Assembly (NCBI RefSeq): GCF_007830035.1
Contig: NZ_VLKN01000004.1
Span: 310,001 to 374,000 of the forward strand
Length of the DNA: 64,000 nt
From: Luteimonas cucumeris
Lineage (GTDB): Bacteria; Pseudomonadota; Gammaproteobacteria; Xanthomonadales; Xanthomonadaceae
Direction: 5' to 3'
The notes below the pieces were generated by a model, which saw only the letters and a program-made list of their open reading frames with translations, did not search any database and was not told where the DNA came from. This document shows, in pieces, positions 9,061 to 18,522 of the stretch. The position numbers and the translations under genes are program-made. Positions within the stretch are counted from its first letter, which is position 1. Each line of letters opens with the position of its first letter.

Positions 9061-10551
9061 ATGACCCTCGAATTGGAACTGAACCACGATGCCCCGGCGA
9101 CCGTCCGGACCGACTGCGTGGTGGTAGGCGCATTCGCCGACAATACGCTCACTCCCGCCGCGCAGGCGCTCAATGTCGCTAGCGGCGGCCGCCTGACCGC
9201 GCTGATCGAGCGTGGCGACATCAGCGGCAAGACCGGGCGGACCGCGCTGCTGCACGACCTGCCCGGCGTGACCGCGCCGCGGGTGCTGGTGGTCGGCTTG
9301 GGCGAGGCCGCCAAGTTCGGCGTGCCGCAATACCTCAAGGCGGTCGGCGATGCCGCGCGCGCGCTCAAGGGCGGCGCCACGGCGACGGCCTTGTTCACGA
9401 TTTCCGAAGTGGCGGTCAAGGATCGCGACCACGCCTGGAACATCCGCCAGGCCGCGATCGCCGCCCACCACGCGACCTATCGCTACACCGCGACGCTGGG
9501 CGACGCCAACAAGGCCAAGCAGGACGACAGCGGGCTGAAGTCACTGGCGATCTGGGGCGAAGACGCGCTGGCGCTGGCGCAGGGCAAGGCCATCGCCGCC
9601 GGCGTCGCCTTCGCGCGCGAACTGGGCAACCTGCCGCCGAACATCTGCAACCCGGGCTACCTGGCGCAGCAGGCGCAGGCCTTCGCCGACCGCTTCGAGC
9701 AGGCCGAATGCGAAGTGCTCGATCGCGAACAGATGCAGCAGCTGGGCATGGGTTCGCTGCTCGCGGTCAGCCGCGGCTCGGCCAACCCGCCCAAGCTCAT
9801 CGTGCTGAAGTGGAACAACGGTGGCGATGCCAAGCCCTACGTGCTGGTCGGCAAGGGCATCACCTTCGACACCGGCGGCATCAACCTCAAGACCCAGGGC
9901 GGCATCGAGGAGATGAAGTACGACATGTGCGGTGGCGCCACCGTCATGGGCACGTTCGTGTCCGCGGTCGGCATGCGCCTGCCGATCAACCTGGTGGTGA
10001 TCGTGCCGGCCGTGGAGAACATGCCCGACGCCGACGCCTACCGTCCGTCCGACGTGCTCACCAGCATGTCCGGCAAGACCATCGAGGTCGGCAACACCGA
10101 TGCCGAAGGCCGCCTGATCCTGTGCGACGCGCTGACCTACGCGCAGCGCTTCGAACCGCAGGCGCTGCTCGACGTCGCCACGCTGACCGGCGCCTGCGTA
10201 GTCGCGCTGGGCAAGTACGCGACCGGCCTGATGAGCAAGCACGATGACCTGTCCAACGAACTGCTCGCCGCCGGCGAGAACGTGTTCGACCGCGCCTGGC
10301 GCCTGCCGCTGTGGGACGAGTACCAGAGCCTGCTCGACTCGACTTTCGCCGACGTCTACAACATCGGCGGCCGCTGGGCCGGTGCGATCACTGCCGGCTG
10401 CTTCCTGTCGCGTTTCACGGAAGGCCAGCGCTGGGCGCACCTGGACATCGCCGGCGTCGCCAACGACGACGGCAAGCGCGGCATGGCAACCGGCCGCCCG
10501 GTAGGGTTGTTGTCGCAGTGGTTGCTGGATCAGGCCGGCGACGCGGCGTGA
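9061..10551 (+). CDS. pepA: Leucyl aminopeptidase (M17)
   Basis: A 496-residue cytosolic M17 dinuclear-metal aminopeptidase; E. coli PepA also acts as the DNA-binding accessory protein in Xer recombination at cer-type sites and as a carAB regulator. The catalytic half is complete: Lys265 and Asp270 ([10 protein letters not shown]), Asp288, and the family signature NTDAEGRL at 345-352 with the active-site Arg351. The N-terminal domain (1-165) is the variable macro-like region. ATG 9061 is preferred over an in-frame ATG at 9031 because MTLELEL matches typical family starts. Its location close to xerD is noteworthy, but the gene order is also conserved for other reasons. Confidence 0.95.
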   Translation: MTLELELNHDAPATVRTDCVVVGAFADNTLTPAAQALNVASGGRLTALIERGDISGKTGRTALLHDLPGVTAPRVLVVGLGEAAKFGVPQYLKAVGDAARALKGGATATALFTISEVAVKDRDHAWNIRQAAIAAHHATYRYTATLGDANKAKQDDSGLKSLAIWGEDALALAQGKAIAAGVAFARELGNLPPNICNPGYLAQQAQAFADRFEQAECEVLDREQMQQLGMGSLLAVSRGSANPPKLIVLKWNNGGDAKPYVLVGKGITFDTGGINLKTQGGIEEMKYDMCGGATVMGTFVSAVGMRLPINLVVIVPAVENMPDADAYRPSDVLTSMSGKTIEVGNTDAEGRLILCDALTYAQRFEPQALLDVATLTGACVVALGKYATGLMSKHDDLSNELLAAGENVFDRAWRLPLWDEYQSLLDSTFADVYNIGGRWAGAITAGCFLSRFTEGQRWAHLDIAGVANDDGKRGMATGRPVGLLSQWLLDQAGDAA

Positions 10552-10663
10552 TTGGTGATTCGTGATGGGTGATTCGCGGAGCGGAGCACCGTTACGAGCC
10601 GCACCGACGCATCGCACTGCGCGTTCTACGAATCACGAATCCCAAATCACGAATCACGGCTTT
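10552..10663. repeat. Inverted GTGATTCG/CGAATCAC heptad-like element
   Basis: Between pepA and holC, the left arm GATTGGTGATTCGTGATGGG (10552 on) and the right arm ACGAATCACGAATCCCAAAT (10628 on) are imperfect reverse complements with about a 40-base loop. The unit (GTGATTC) is related in length and layout to the GGGAATC elements. It could fold into a hairpin between the two cistrons. Confidence 0.75.
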
Positions 10664-10665
10664 TC

Positions 10666-11088
10666 ATGCGCGCCGACTTCTACCTGATCGCCAAGGACCG
10701 CTTCAAGGCGCAGCCGCTGTTGCTGGTCTGCGAACTGGCGCGCAAGGCCCACGATGCCAACCTGTGGACGCTGGTGCTGGCGCGCGATGCGGCGCAGGCG
10801 GAGGAGCTCGACGAGCTGCTGTGGGCGTTCGACGACGACGCCTACATCCCGCACCAGATCGCCGGCAGCGATGACGAGGACGAACTGACGCCGGTGCTGA
10901 TCGCCACGCCCGGGACCGACTCACCGATGCGCGCGCTGGTGATCAACCTGCGCGATGCCGCGGTCGAAGGCCGCTTCGAGCGCGTGCTGGAAGTGGTGCC
11001 GGCCGACGAATCCGCACGCGGCCCGCTACGCGAGCGCTGGCAGCAGTACAAGGCGCGCGGGCTGGAAGTCAACAAGCACGATATGTAA
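10666..11088 (+). CDS. holC: DNA polymerase III chi subunit
   Basis: A 140-residue HolC. Chi binds SSB and, through psi (HolD), connects it to the clamp loader, helping primase-to-polymerase handover. It begins [13 protein letters not shown], has a hydrophobic core strand [14 protein letters not shown], and contains the family block [20 protein letters not shown] with the conserved W and F and the IPH motif. Its length is typical (about 147 in E. coli). It lies between pepA and valS, as in E. coli and Pseudomonas. Repeat elements separate it from both neighbours. A candidate partner psi gene lies at 14788-15087. Confidence 0.92.
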   Translation: MRADFYLIAKDRFKAQPLLLVCELARKAHDANLWTLVLARDAAQAEELDELLWAFDDDAYIPHQIAGSDDEDELTPVLIATPGTDSPMRALVINLRDAAVEGRFERVLEVVPADESARGPLRERWQQYKARGLEVNKHDM

Positions 11089-11179
11089 GAACGAGAATCG
11101 GGAATGGAGAATCGGGAATCGGCAAGTCCCTTACTCCGCACTTCCGATTCCCCACTCCCTATTCCCGATTCCCGTCTTT
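11089..11179. repeat. Inverted GGGAATC/GATTCCC heptamer element
   Basis: The left arm has GAGAATCGGGAATGGAGAAT and GGGAATCGG. The right arm has CCGATTCCCCACTCCC and TATTCCCGATTCCCG. Together they make an imperfect hairpin between holC and valS that ends 5 bases before the valS ATG. It therefore sits at the valS ribosome binding region. Confidence 0.85.
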
Positions 11180-14113
11180 ATGACCACTCTGAGTTCCGGC
11201 TACGAGCCGAAAGCCTTCGAAACCCGCCTCTACGCCGAGTGGGAAAACAGCGGCGTGTTCCAGCCGCAGGGCGACGGCCCGGCCTACACCATCCTGCTGC
11301 CGCCGCCGAACGTCACCGGCACCCTGCACATGGGCCACGCCTTCCAGCACACGCTGCAGGACGCGCTGATCCGCTATCACCGCATGCGCGGCTATCGCAC
11401 GCTGTGGCAGATGGGTACCGACCACGCCGGCATCGCCACCGAGATGGTGGTCGCGCGCAACCTCGGCCGCGATGGCCTGACCCGCGATGGCTTGGGTCGC
11501 GACAAGTTCATCGAGAAAGTGTGGGAGTGGAAGGCCGAGTCCGGCGACACCATCGAGCGCCAGATGCGCCGCCTGGGCACGTCCGGCGACTGGACGCGCA
11601 GCATGTTCACGATGGATCCGATGGCCGCCGACGCGGTGACCGAAGCCTTCGTGCGCCTGCACGCACAGGGCCTGGTCTACCGCGGCAAGCGCCTGGTGAA
11701 CTGGGACCCGGTGCTGAAGACCGCGATCTCCGACCTGGAGGTCGAGAACCGCGAAGTGCCCGGACACATGTGGCACTTCAAGTATCCGCTGGCCGGCGGC
11801 GAAACCTATGAATACATCGAGCGCGATGCCGACGGCAACGTCACCTTGCGCGAGACGCGCGACTACATCTCCATCGCCACCACACGTCCCGAAACCATGC
11901 TCGGCGACGGTGCCGTCGCGGTGCATCCTTCCGATGCGCGCTACGCGCCGATCGTCGGCAAGCTGTGCGAGATCCCGGTTGGACCGAAGCAGCATCGGCG
12001 CCTGATTCCGATCATCACCGACGACTATCCCGATCCGCACTTCGGTTCGGGCGCGGTGAAGATCACTGGCGCGCACGATTTCAACGATTACCAGGTCGCG
12101 AAGCGCAATGGCATTCCGCTGTACGCACTGATGGACGAACAGGCGCGGATGCGTACCGACGGCCTGTCCTACCTCGACAGCGCCGCCATCGCCGGCCGTG
12201 CGGCGCGCGGCGAGGACGTCGGCGACGTGTCCGCCGTGAACCTGGTGCCGGACGAACTGCGCGGCCTCGACCGCTACGATGCACGCGCCCGCGTGGTCGC
12301 CGAGATCACCGCCGAAGGCCTGACCGTGACTGACGCCGAAGGCGCGCCGCTGGTCGATTCGAAGCCGATCATGCAGCCGTTCGGTGACCGCAGCGGCCAG
12401 GTGATCGAGCCGTTCCTCACCGACCAGTGGTTCGTGAAGATGGACGGGCTCGCCAAGCGCGGCTTGGACCTGGTCGAATCCGGCCAGGTGAAGTTCGTTC
12501 CGGCGAACTGGATCAACACCTATCGCCACTGGCTGGAGAACATCCAGGATTGGACCATCAGCCGCCAGCTGTGGTGGGGTCACCGCATTCCGGCGTGGTT
12601 CGACGAAGCAGGCAACGTCTACGTCGCGCGCAACGAGGAAGAAGCGCGGATGAAGGCGCCTCCGGGCGCGCTGTTGCGTCAGGATGACGATGTGCTTGAG
12701 ACCTGGTTCTCGTCCGCGATGTTCCCGTTCTCGACCATGGGCTGGCCCGACGCAGCGCTCATGCGCGAGCGCGGCTTCGACGAATTCCTGCCGACCAGCG
12801 TGCTGGTCACCGGCTTCGACATCATCTTCTTCTGGGTCGCCCGGATGATCATGATGACCGACGCGCTCACCGCGAAGATCCCGTTCCAGGACGTCTACAT
12901 CACCGGCCTGGTGCGCGACAAGGATGGACAGAAAATGTCCAAGTCCAAGGGCAACATCCTCGACCCGCTGGACATCATCGACGGCATCCCGCTTGACGAT
13001 CTGATCGCCAAGCGCACCACCGGCCTGATGCAGCCGAAGATGGCCGAGAAGATCGAAAAGGCCACGCGCAAGGAATTCCCGGACGGCATCGCCGCCCACG
13101 GGGCCGACGCGCTGCGTTTCACCATGACCGCACTGGCCGGACCCGGCCGCGACATCAAGTTCGACCTGGGCCGCGCCGAAGGCTACAAGAACTTCTGCAA
13201 CAAGCTGTGGAACGCGAGCCGGTTCGTGTTGATGAACACCGACGGCTTCAGCGCGGGCGGCGCCCCGCAGCCGGTGACCGACGCGGAACGCTGGATCCTC
13301 GCGCGCCTTGCGAAAGTCAGCGAACAGGCAGCCATCCACTTCGCCAACTACCGTTTCGACCTGCTCGCACAGGCGCTGTACGAATTCGCCTGGAACGAGT
13401 TCTGCGACTGGTTCGTGGAGCTGGCCAAGCCAGCGCTGCAAGGCAGCGACCAGGCCGCCGCCGACAGCACCCGCCACACCCTGCTGCATGTGCTGGAAGC
13501 GCTGCTGCGCCTGCTGCACCCGCTGATCCCGTTCGTCACCGAAGAACTGTGGCGGCAGGTCGCGCCGAAGCTGCGCATCGCCGGCGACACGATCTCGCTG
13601 CAGCGGTATCCACAGGCCGATGGATCCGGCGCGCAGGGTTTCGCGCAGGCCGAAGCCGACATCGAATGGCTCAAGCAGATGGTGTCCGCGCTGCGCCGTA
13701 TCCGCAGCGAGCTTGGCGTGTCGCCCACGCGTACGGTGAAGCTGCTGGCACAGGGCGGCACGGCGAACGATGCCGCCCGGCTGGAACGTTTCGCCTCGCA
13801 GCTGAAGTTCCTCAACCGGCTCGAAGCCATCGAAACGATCGCCGGCGATCCGCCGCCGGCCGCCGCCGGCATCGTCGGCGAGTTGAAGCTGTTCGTGCCG
13901 CTGGAAGGCCTGGTCGACCTCGACGCCGAGCGCGCGCGTCTGGACAAGGAGATCAAGCGCGTCGGCGGCGAAAGGGCCAAGTCAGAAAACAAGCTGGCCA
14001 GCGAGACCTTCGTGAACAACGCGCCGGCCGCGGTGGTGGAACAGGAACGCCAGCGGCTGGCCGACTGGACCGCGCAACTCGACGCACTGACCGCGCAACG
14101 CGCACGGCTCTGA
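11180..14113 (+). CDS. valS: Valyl-tRNA synthetase
   Basis: A 977-residue class Ia aminoacyl-tRNA synthetase that charges tRNA-Val. The Rossmann catalytic core has the HIGH-type motif HMGH at residues 50-53 ([15 protein letters not shown]) and KMSKS at 585-589 ([10 protein letters not shown]). Between them lies the CP1 editing domain that hydrolyses Thr-tRNA-Val. The anticodon-binding domain follows, with a C-terminal coiled coil (about 905-977, [19 protein letters not shown]) typical of ValS. ATG 11180 was chosen because the frame continues upstream only through repeat-coded residues. The repeat hairpin abuts the start and leaves no clear Shine-Dalgarno. Confidence 0.97.
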   Translation: MTTLSSGYEPKAFETRLYAEWENSGVFQPQGDGPAYTILLPPPNVTGTLHMGHAFQHTLQDALIRYHRMRGYRTLWQMGTDHAGIATEMVVARNLGRDGLTRDGLGRDKFIEKVWEWKAESGDTIERQMRRLGTSGDWTRSMFTMDPMAADAVTEAFVRLHAQGLVYRGKRLVNWDPVLKTAISDLEVENREVPGHMWHFKYPLAGGETYEYIERDADGNVTLRETRDYISIATTRPETMLGDGAVAVHPSDARYAPIVGKLCEIPVGPKQHRRLIPIITDDYPDPHFGSGAVKITGAHDFNDYQVAKRNGIPLYALMDEQARMRTDGLSYLDSAAIAGRAARGEDVGDVSAVNLVPDELRGLDRYDARARVVAEITAEGLTVTDAEGAPLVDSKPIMQPFGDRSGQVIEPFLTDQWFVKMDGLAKRGLDLVESGQVKFVPANWINTYRHWLENIQDWTISRQLWWGHRIPAWFDEAGNVYVARNEEEARMKAPPGALLRQDDDVLETWFSSAMFPFSTMGWPDAALMRERGFDEFLPTSVLVTGFDIIFFWVARMIMMTDALTAKIPFQDVYITGLVRDKDGQKMSKSKGNILDPLDIIDGIPLDDLIAKRTTGLMQPKMAEKIEKATRKEFPDGIAAHGADALRFTMTALAGPGRDIKFDLGRAEGYKNFCNKLWNASRFVLMNTDGFSAGGAPQPVTDAERWILARLAKVSEQAAIHFANYRFDLLAQALYEFAWNEFCDWFVELAKPALQGSDQAAADSTRHTLLHVLEALLRLLHPLIPFVTEELWRQVAPKLRIAGDTISLQRYPQADGSGAQGFAQAEADIEWLKQMVSALRRIRSELGVSPTRTVKLLAQGGTANDAARLERFASQLKFLNRLEAIETIAGDPPPAAAGIVGELKLFVPLEGLVDLDAERARLDKEIKRVGGERAKSENKLASETFVNNAPAAVVEQERQRLADWTAQLDALTAQRARL

Positions 14114-14125
14114 GCCCCACTCCTC

Positions 14126-14274
14126 GAGGAGCGGCTTCAGCCGCGAGTTTTTTGCTGTCATCCCGAGCGCAGCGAGGGACCTGCTTGGTGGGACTCACAA
14201 GAGCAAAAGCAGATCCCTCGCTGCGCTCGGGATGACAGGTAAAAAGATCGGGGGATCGCGGCTGAAGCCTCTCC
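14126..14274. repeat. Composite nested palindrome between valS and rimI
   Basis: Two repeat families are nested. The outer arms are GAGCGGCTTCAGCCGCGAG (about 14129-14147) and TCGCGGCTGAAGCCTCTCC (14256-14274). The inner arms are TGTCATCCCGAGCGCAGCGA (14156 on) and its complement TCGCTGCGCTCGGGATGACA (14218-14237). Both lie between convergent genes, where a bidirectional terminator would be expected. There is a T run (TTTTTT) at 14148-14153 on the plus strand. Confidence 0.85.
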
Positions 14275-14299
14275 GATAAAGCAACGCACCATCGCCCGA

Positions 14300-14791
14300 T
14301 TAATCGGCGAACAACTCCATCGCCATCACGATCGCATCCTCGCGCCCGTCCCTGGCCGGGTAATAGCGCGGACGGCGGCCGATCTCGTTGAAGCCCTCGT
14401 CGTGGTACAGCGCGATCGCGTGCGGGTTCGATGGCCGCACTTCCAGGAACATGCGGCGCACGCCGCGGCCGCGCGCGAGCTGCAACAGCGCGCGCAACAG
14501 CCGGCGGCCGTGGCCGCGGCCCTGCGCTTCGGGCGCGGTGCAGATGTTGAGGATATGCGCTTCGTCGGCGGCGATGCTGAGCACGCCGTAGCCGATGATC
14601 GCCTCATCCTGCAGCAGCACCCACGCCGGATAGTCGGCACGCAGGCAGTCGCGCAGGATGCCGCGCGTCCACGGGAACGGATAGGCGCGCTGTTCGATCG
14701 CGATCACCGTATCCAGGTCGTCCTCGCGCATCGGCCGTAGCGAGGTCGCACTGCCGGCATCCTCTCGGGTATCGGCGGCGACCGCGCTCAT
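14300..14791 (-). CDS. rimI: Ribosomal protein bS18 alanine N-acetyltransferase
   Basis: A 163-residue GNAT acetyltransferase that acetylates the N-terminus of ribosomal protein S18. The acetyl-CoA motif A is APEAQGRGHGRRLL (Q/R-x-x-G-x-G/A) with the preceding strand EAHILNICT. The RimI-type block FLEVRPSNPHAIALYHDEGF is complete, with the conserved Tyr as proton donor, and the tail is GRRPRYYP. An N-terminal extension of about 20 residues precedes the GNAT fold. Start ATG 14791 overlaps the upstream small gene's stop by 4 bases (ATGA), so it is translationally coupled to it. In E. coli the gene directly upstream of rimI is holD. Confidence 0.93.
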   Translation of the reverse strand: MSAVAADTREDAGSATSLRPMREDDLDTVIAIEQRAYPFPWTRGILRDCLRADYPAWVLLQDEAIIGYGVLSIAADEAHILNICTAPEAQGRGHGRRLLRALLQLARGRGVRRMFLEVRPSNPHAIALYHDEGFNEIGRRPRYYPARDGREDAIVMAMELFAD

Positions 14792-15087
14792 GGCCGCCGG
14801 TCCTGCCTGAGTGCGTCCTGCCGCAGCGCGCGCAGACGCGGCCACAAGGCGCGCTTGCCGGCGGCATCGCCGCGCAGATTTCGCGCGGCGGCCAGCAATG
14901 GCTGCAGCGCATCGTCCGTCGCCTCGCGGCAGGCGGCACGCAGGACCGCGCGTTGCAGCGGCGTCAGCGCGGCTGTTTGCGCGACCGTCTCGAGGGGCGG
15001 CGCGGGTGACGGCTCGGCATCGGCCAGCCGGTACAGCGTATGCCCGAGCGCGTCGAGTACCTCACGCTGGAACGCATCCCAGCTCAC
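14788..15087 (-). CDS. Small hypothetical protein, candidate DNA polymerase III psi (HolD)
   Basis: A 99-residue protein starting at GTG 15087. The start overlaps the pssA stop by 4 bases (GTGA) and the gene's own stop overlaps rimI by 4 bases, so all three genes are coupled. It has no signal peptide or membrane segment. Features recalling HolD are an N-terminal amphipathic segment SWDAFQREVLDALGHTLYRL, a middle block TPLQRAVLRAACREATD, and a C-terminal LRGDAAGKRALWPRLRAL that lines up with the LRANPTARAALWQQI end of E. coli psi. The position immediately before rimI is also that of E. coli holD. The call is an inference from context plus a short motif; the protein is shorter than E. coli psi (137). 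Confidence 0.55.
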   Translation of the reverse strand: MSWDAFQREVLDALGHTLYRLADAEPSPAPPLETVAQTAALTPLQRAVLRAACREATDDALQPLLAAARNLRGDAAGKRALWPRLRALRQDALRQDRRP

Positions 15088-15857
15088 GGCATCGGTTCCA
15101 CCGTGCCGATCCGGCGACGCTTGAACCACAACACCGGCCCGGACAGCGCATACAGGCCCGCCGCGACCAGCAGGGTTTTCGGCGGATCGATCCACAACGC
15201 GATCAGCACCGCCACCGCGATCAGCAGCGCGAAGAACGGCACGCGATCCGACTTCGGCCCGCTGCCGCTGCCCTTGAAGCTGTTGTAGCGCAGCCGGCTG
15301 ACCATCAGCAGCCCGGCGACCACCGACACCGCGACGGCGGCATAGCGCAGGTCCTCGCCGACCAGGCCCAGGTCATGGCAGGTCCATACGAAACTGGCCA
15401 TCAGGCCGGCGGCGGCCGGGCTCGCCAGGCCGATGAACCAGCGCTTGTCGACCTGTCCCACCTGGCTGTTGAAGCGCGCCAGCCGCAGCGCCGCGCAGGC
15501 GGCATACAGGAAGGCGGCCAGCCAGCCGACGCGGCCGGCGGTCAGCCCGTCCAGCTTCAGCGACGCCAGCGCCCAGTGGTACATCACCAGCGCCGGCGCC
15601 ATGCCGAAGCTGACCAGGTCGGCCAGCGAGTCGTACTGCACGCCGAATTCGCTCTGGGTGTTGGTCAGGCGAGCGACCCGGCCGTCGATGCCGTCCAGGA
15701 TCCCGGCCACGAAGATCGCCACGCACGCGGCCTCGAAACGCCCCTGCGAGGCGGCGATGATCGCGAAGAAGCCGGCGAACAGGCCGCCGGTGGTGAACAG
15801 GTTCGGCAGCAGGTAGATGCCGCGCGGGCGCGGTCTTGGCGGAAGGGCATCGGTCAT
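15084..15857 (-). CDS. pssA: CDP-diacylglycerol-serine O-phosphatidyltransferase
   Basis: A 257-residue integral membrane CDP-alcohol phosphatidyltransferase that makes phosphatidylserine, the precursor of phosphatidylethanolamine. The catalytic motif DxxDGxxAR-x8-GxxxDxxxD is complete: Asp55, Asp58, Gly59, Ala62, Arg63, Gly72, Asp76 and Asp80. Hydrophobic helices flank it (LFAGFFAIIAASQG; VAVSVVAGLLMVS; FFALLIAVAVLIAL). It is the multi-spanning PssA type (as in Bacillus and many proteobacteria), not the peripheral E. coli enzyme. ATG 15857 was chosen over an in-frame upstream ATG 15935, which would add 26 unrelated residues. It is the first gene of the pssA-(holD?)-rimI cluster. Confidence 0.93.
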   Translation of the reverse strand: MTDALPPRPRPRGIYLLPNLFTTGGLFAGFFAIIAASQGRFEAACVAIFVAGILDGIDGRVARLTNTQSEFGVQYDSLADLVSFGMAPALVMYHWALASLKLDGLTAGRVGWLAAFLYAACAALRLARFNSQVGQVDKRWFIGLASPAAAGLMASFVWTCHDLGLVGEDLRYAAVAVSVVAGLLMVSRLRYNSFKGSGSGPKSDRVPFFALLIAVAVLIALWIDPPKTLLVAAGLYALSGPVLWFKRRRIGTVEPMP

Positions 15858-15969
15858 CGGCAAAGTGTAGCCGCTCGGCCGAGTGTCGAAGCTGTGACCG
15901 AGCCGACTTGCGCCGGTCAGGCCGCGATGCTGCAATCCCGCCCCTACTTACGCCCCGCAGGAGTTACCG

Positions 15970-16359
15970 ATGCTACGTCTGGCCATGGGAATGGTGCTGT
16001 GCCTGGCTGCCGCCGCTGTCTCGGCGCAGTCTGCCGCCTACCAGTGGAAGGATGCCAACGGCGTCACCCAGTACTCCAGCACGCCGCCGCCGGCGGGCGC
16101 CTACAAGGTCCGCGCCGTCAACGACAGCGGCGCCAGCCTGGCCAGCACCGAAACGGCGGCGACTCCGGCCGAGGCGCCCGAATGCGCCACCGCACGCAAG
16201 AACCTCGAGCTGCTGCAGGGCCAGGGTGCCGTGCAGATGGACAGCGACGGCGACGGCAAGCCGGACAAGACCCTGTCCGACGCCGACCGCGGCAACCAGC
16301 TGGCGCTGGCCGAAGCCACGCTGAAGGCCAACTGCGCCGCGGCGCCCGCCAAACCCTGA
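15970..16359 (+). CDS. DUF4124 domain-containing secreted protein
   Basis: A 129-residue periplasmic protein with signal peptide MLRLAMGMVLCLAAAAVSAQ. Residues about 23-50 form the DUF4124 block (AYQWKDANGVTQYSSTPPP), a small domain frequent in Xanthomonadaceae. The central part is low-complexity Ala/Thr-rich, followed by a helical region with two Cys (Cys at about 73 and 123) that could form a disulfide. A DSDGDGKPD segment resembles a calcium-binding EF-type loop but stands alone. The function is unknown. It is followed 20 bases later by a second DUF4124 gene on the same strand. Confidence 0.85.
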   Translation: MLRLAMGMVLCLAAAAVSAQSAAYQWKDANGVTQYSSTPPPAGAYKVRAVNDSGASLASTETAATPAEAPECATARKNLELLQGQGAVQMDSDGDGKPDKTLSDADRGNQLALAEATLKANCAAAPAKP

Positions 16360-16378
16360 TCGATCGCCCAACACCGCC

Positions 16379-16654
16379 ATGCGCCTGACCTGGGCCCTCG
16401 TCGCCGGACTCGCGCTCGGCATCGGCGTGGCCTGGTGGTGGTCGCGCGACACGCCGGAGGAAGCCGCGCGCAAACGCGAACGCGCCGAGCAGGCCGCAGC
16501 GGCGAATGCCGAGGACGCCCGGCCGGTACTGTATCGCTGGGTCAACGACGAAGGCGTCGTCCAGCTCACCGACCAGCCGCCCAAAGGTCGCAAATACAGG
16601 AAGATCGACCTGCAGCCGCAGCCGGGCATGCAGGTCGACGGCCGTCGCGAGTAG
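16379..16654 (+). CDS. DUF4124 domain-containing membrane-anchored protein
   Basis: A 91-residue protein with one N-terminal transmembrane helix ([19 protein letters not shown]) and a charged helix ([19 protein letters not shown]). The C-terminal DUF4124-like block is [19 protein letters not shown]. This is the same domain as in the preceding gene but with a membrane anchor in place of a cleavable signal, and the two probably form a small operon. The function is unknown. A 22-bp hairpin follows the stop. Confidence 0.85.
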   Translation: MRLTWALVAGLALGIGVAWWWSRDTPEEAARKRERAEQAAAANAEDARPVLYRWVNDEGVVQLTDQPPKGRKYRKIDLQPQPGMQVDGRRE

Positions 16655-16660
16655 CCGCGT

Positions 16661-16720
16661 TTCGTAGCGTGCGCTGTGCGCACGACCGGCGTCACACGTG
16701 CGCAAAGCGCACGCTACGTA
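16661..16720. terminator. Strong inverted repeat after the DUF4124 pair
   Basis: The left arm (16661-16683, TTCGTAGCGTGCGCTGTGCG...) and right arm (16698-16720) pair over about 22 bp with one internal mismatch. The loop is 14 bases. It looks like a dispersed GTAGCGTGCGC palindrome and is placed where a terminator would sit. No T run follows, so termination is inferred. Confidence 0.5.
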
Positions 16721-16788
16721 TCGGCCGCCAATTGGGCCCGGCGTGCTGCATGGCACAATGCCAGACCCTGCTCGATGAAACCGCACCG

Positions 16789-18501
16789 ATGCGCCTCTCG
16801 CGATTCCACCTGCACACCACCAAGGAAACTCCGGCCGACGCCGAGATCGTCAGCCACCGGCTGATGCTGCGCGCCGGCATGCTGCGCAAGCTGGCCGCCG
16901 GCCTGTACACATGGTCGCCGCTGGGCCTGCGCGTGCTGCGCAAGGTGGAACGCATCGTGCGCGAGGAAATGGATCGCGCCGGCGCGATCGAAGTCTCGAT
17001 GCCGACGATCCAGCCGCGTGAGCTGTGGGAAGAAACCGGGCGCTGGCAGAAGTTCGGCGGCCAGCTGCTCAAGATCAAGGATCGCAAGGACGCCGAGTAC
17101 TGCTACGCGCCGACCGCCGAGGAAGTGATCACCGATTTCGCGCGCAGCGAACTGTCCAGCTACAAGCAGCTGCCGGTGAACTTCTACCAGGTACAGACCA
17201 AGTTCCGCGACGAGATCCGCCCGCGTTTCGGCGTGATGCGCGCGCGCGAATTCCTGATGAAGGATGCGTACTCGTTCCACCTGACCGATGCCGACCTGGT
17301 ACGCGAGTACCAGAACATGCACGCGGCCTACACCCGCATCTTCACCCGGCTGGGATTGAAGTTCCGCGCGGTGCAGGCCGATTCCGGCGCGATCGGCGGC
17401 GACGCCTCGCAGGAATTTCATGTGCTGGCGGATTCGGGCGAGGACGCGATCGCCTTCTCCACCGGTTCCGATTACGCCGCGAACGTCGAAGCCGCGCAGG
17501 CGGCAGCGCCCGACGCGCGTCCCGCCGCAGGCGAGGCGATGCGCAAGGTCGACACGCCGACGCAGAAGACCTGCGAAGACGTGGCGGCGTTGCTGGGCAT
17601 CGCGCTGCAGCGCACCGTCAAGTCGATCGCGGTCATGACCGGCGACGCGGCTTCCGGACAGCAGTTCGTGCTGGCGCTGGTGCGTGGCGACCACGCCGTC
17701 AACGAGATCAAGCTGGCCAAGGTCGCCGGCCTCGCCGACTACCGGCTGGCGAGCGAGGCGGAAATCCTCGAACACCTCGGCAGCGAACCGGGCTTCCTCG
17801 GCCCGGTCAGTACGCGCAAGCCGGTCCGCGTGATCGCCGACCGCGAGGTGGCGGCCATGGCCGATTTCGTGGTCGGCGCCAACGAAGCCGGCCTGCATAT
17901 CGCCGGCGTCAACTGGGGCCGCGACCTGCCCGAGCCCGACGTGGTCGCCGACATCCGCAACGTGGTCGAGGGCGACCGCGCCCAAGACGGCGGCGAACTG
18001 CGCCTGGCGCGCGGCATCGAGGTCGGCCACGTGTTCCAGCTCGGCCGCAAGTACGCCGAGGCGATGCGCGCCACCGTGCTCGACGAGAACGGCAAGGCCA
18101 CGGTGATGTCGATGGGCTGCTACGGCATCGGCGTGAGCCGCATCGTGGCCGCGGCGATCGAGCAGAACCACGACGACGCCGGCATCCTCTGGCCCGAGCC
18201 GATGGCGCCGTGGCGGGTGGCGGTGTGCGTGATCAACCCGAAGAACGACGCGGCCGTCGCCGCCGCCGCGGAATCGCTGTACGCGGAATTGAATGCCGCG
18301 GGCCACGAAACGGTGCTCGACGACCGCGGCCTGCGCGCCGGCGCGATGTTCGCCGACATCGAACTGATCGGCATCCCGCATCGCGTGGTCGTGTCCGAAC
18401 GCGGACTGGCGGCCGGCACGTTCGAATATCGCGCGCGCGGCGCCGGCGAATCGGAGAACCTCGACCGCGCGGCACTGCTGAAAAAGCTCGCACGCACGTA
18501 A
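16789..18501 (+). CDS. proS: Prolyl-tRNA synthetase (bacterial type, with editing domain)
   Basis: A 570-residue class II synthetase that charges tRNA-Pro. The catalytic domain begins [20 protein letters not shown], and motif 2 is present as [23 protein letters not shown]. The large insertion (about residues 225-405) is the INS domain that edits Ala-tRNA-Pro, with KSIAVMTGD and [17 protein letters not shown]. Motif 3 is [19 protein letters not shown]. The HGTP anticodon-binding domain closes the protein. ATG 16789 is chosen because the upstream extension of the frame runs through the DUF4124 gene and the hairpin. Confidence 0.97.
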   Translation: MRLSRFHLHTTKETPADAEIVSHRLMLRAGMLRKLAAGLYTWSPLGLRVLRKVERIVREEMDRAGAIEVSMPTIQPRELWEETGRWQKFGGQLLKIKDRKDAEYCYAPTAEEVITDFARSELSSYKQLPVNFYQVQTKFRDEIRPRFGVMRAREFLMKDAYSFHLTDADLVREYQNMHAAYTRIFTRLGLKFRAVQADSGAIGGDASQEFHVLADSGEDAIAFSTGSDYAANVEAAQAAAPDARPAAGEAMRKVDTPTQKTCEDVAALLGIALQRTVKSIAVMTGDAASGQQFVLALVRGDHAVNEIKLAKVAGLADYRLASEAEILEHLGSEPGFLGPVSTRKPVRVIADREVAAMADFVVGANEAGLHIAGVNWGRDLPEPDVVADIRNVVEGDRAQDGGELRLARGIEVGHVFQLGRKYAEAMRATVLDENGKATVMSMGCYGIGVSRIVAAAIEQNHDDAGILWPEPMAPWRVAVCVINPKNDAAVAAAAESLYAELNAAGHETVLDDRGLRAGAMFADIELIGIPHRVVVSERGLAAGTFEYRARGAGESENLDRAALLKKLART

Positions 18502-18522
18502 GGCGGCCGGCCTGCGCCCGCC

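Noticed and set aside
10955-11179. Upstream extension of valS through the heptamer element
   Set aside because: The extension is repeat-coded (RIGN, PIPH type) and overlaps hol[15 protein letters not shown] matches the usual ValS start.
11159-13519. 786-codon minus-strand frame antisense to valS
   Set aside because: ValS is certain on the plus strand and the antisense frame is biased in composition, as expected from high GC3.
16714-18381. 555-codon minus-strand frame antisense to proS
   Set aside because: It is a shadow of proS with His/Asp/Val/Ala-rich sequence and no recognisable domain.
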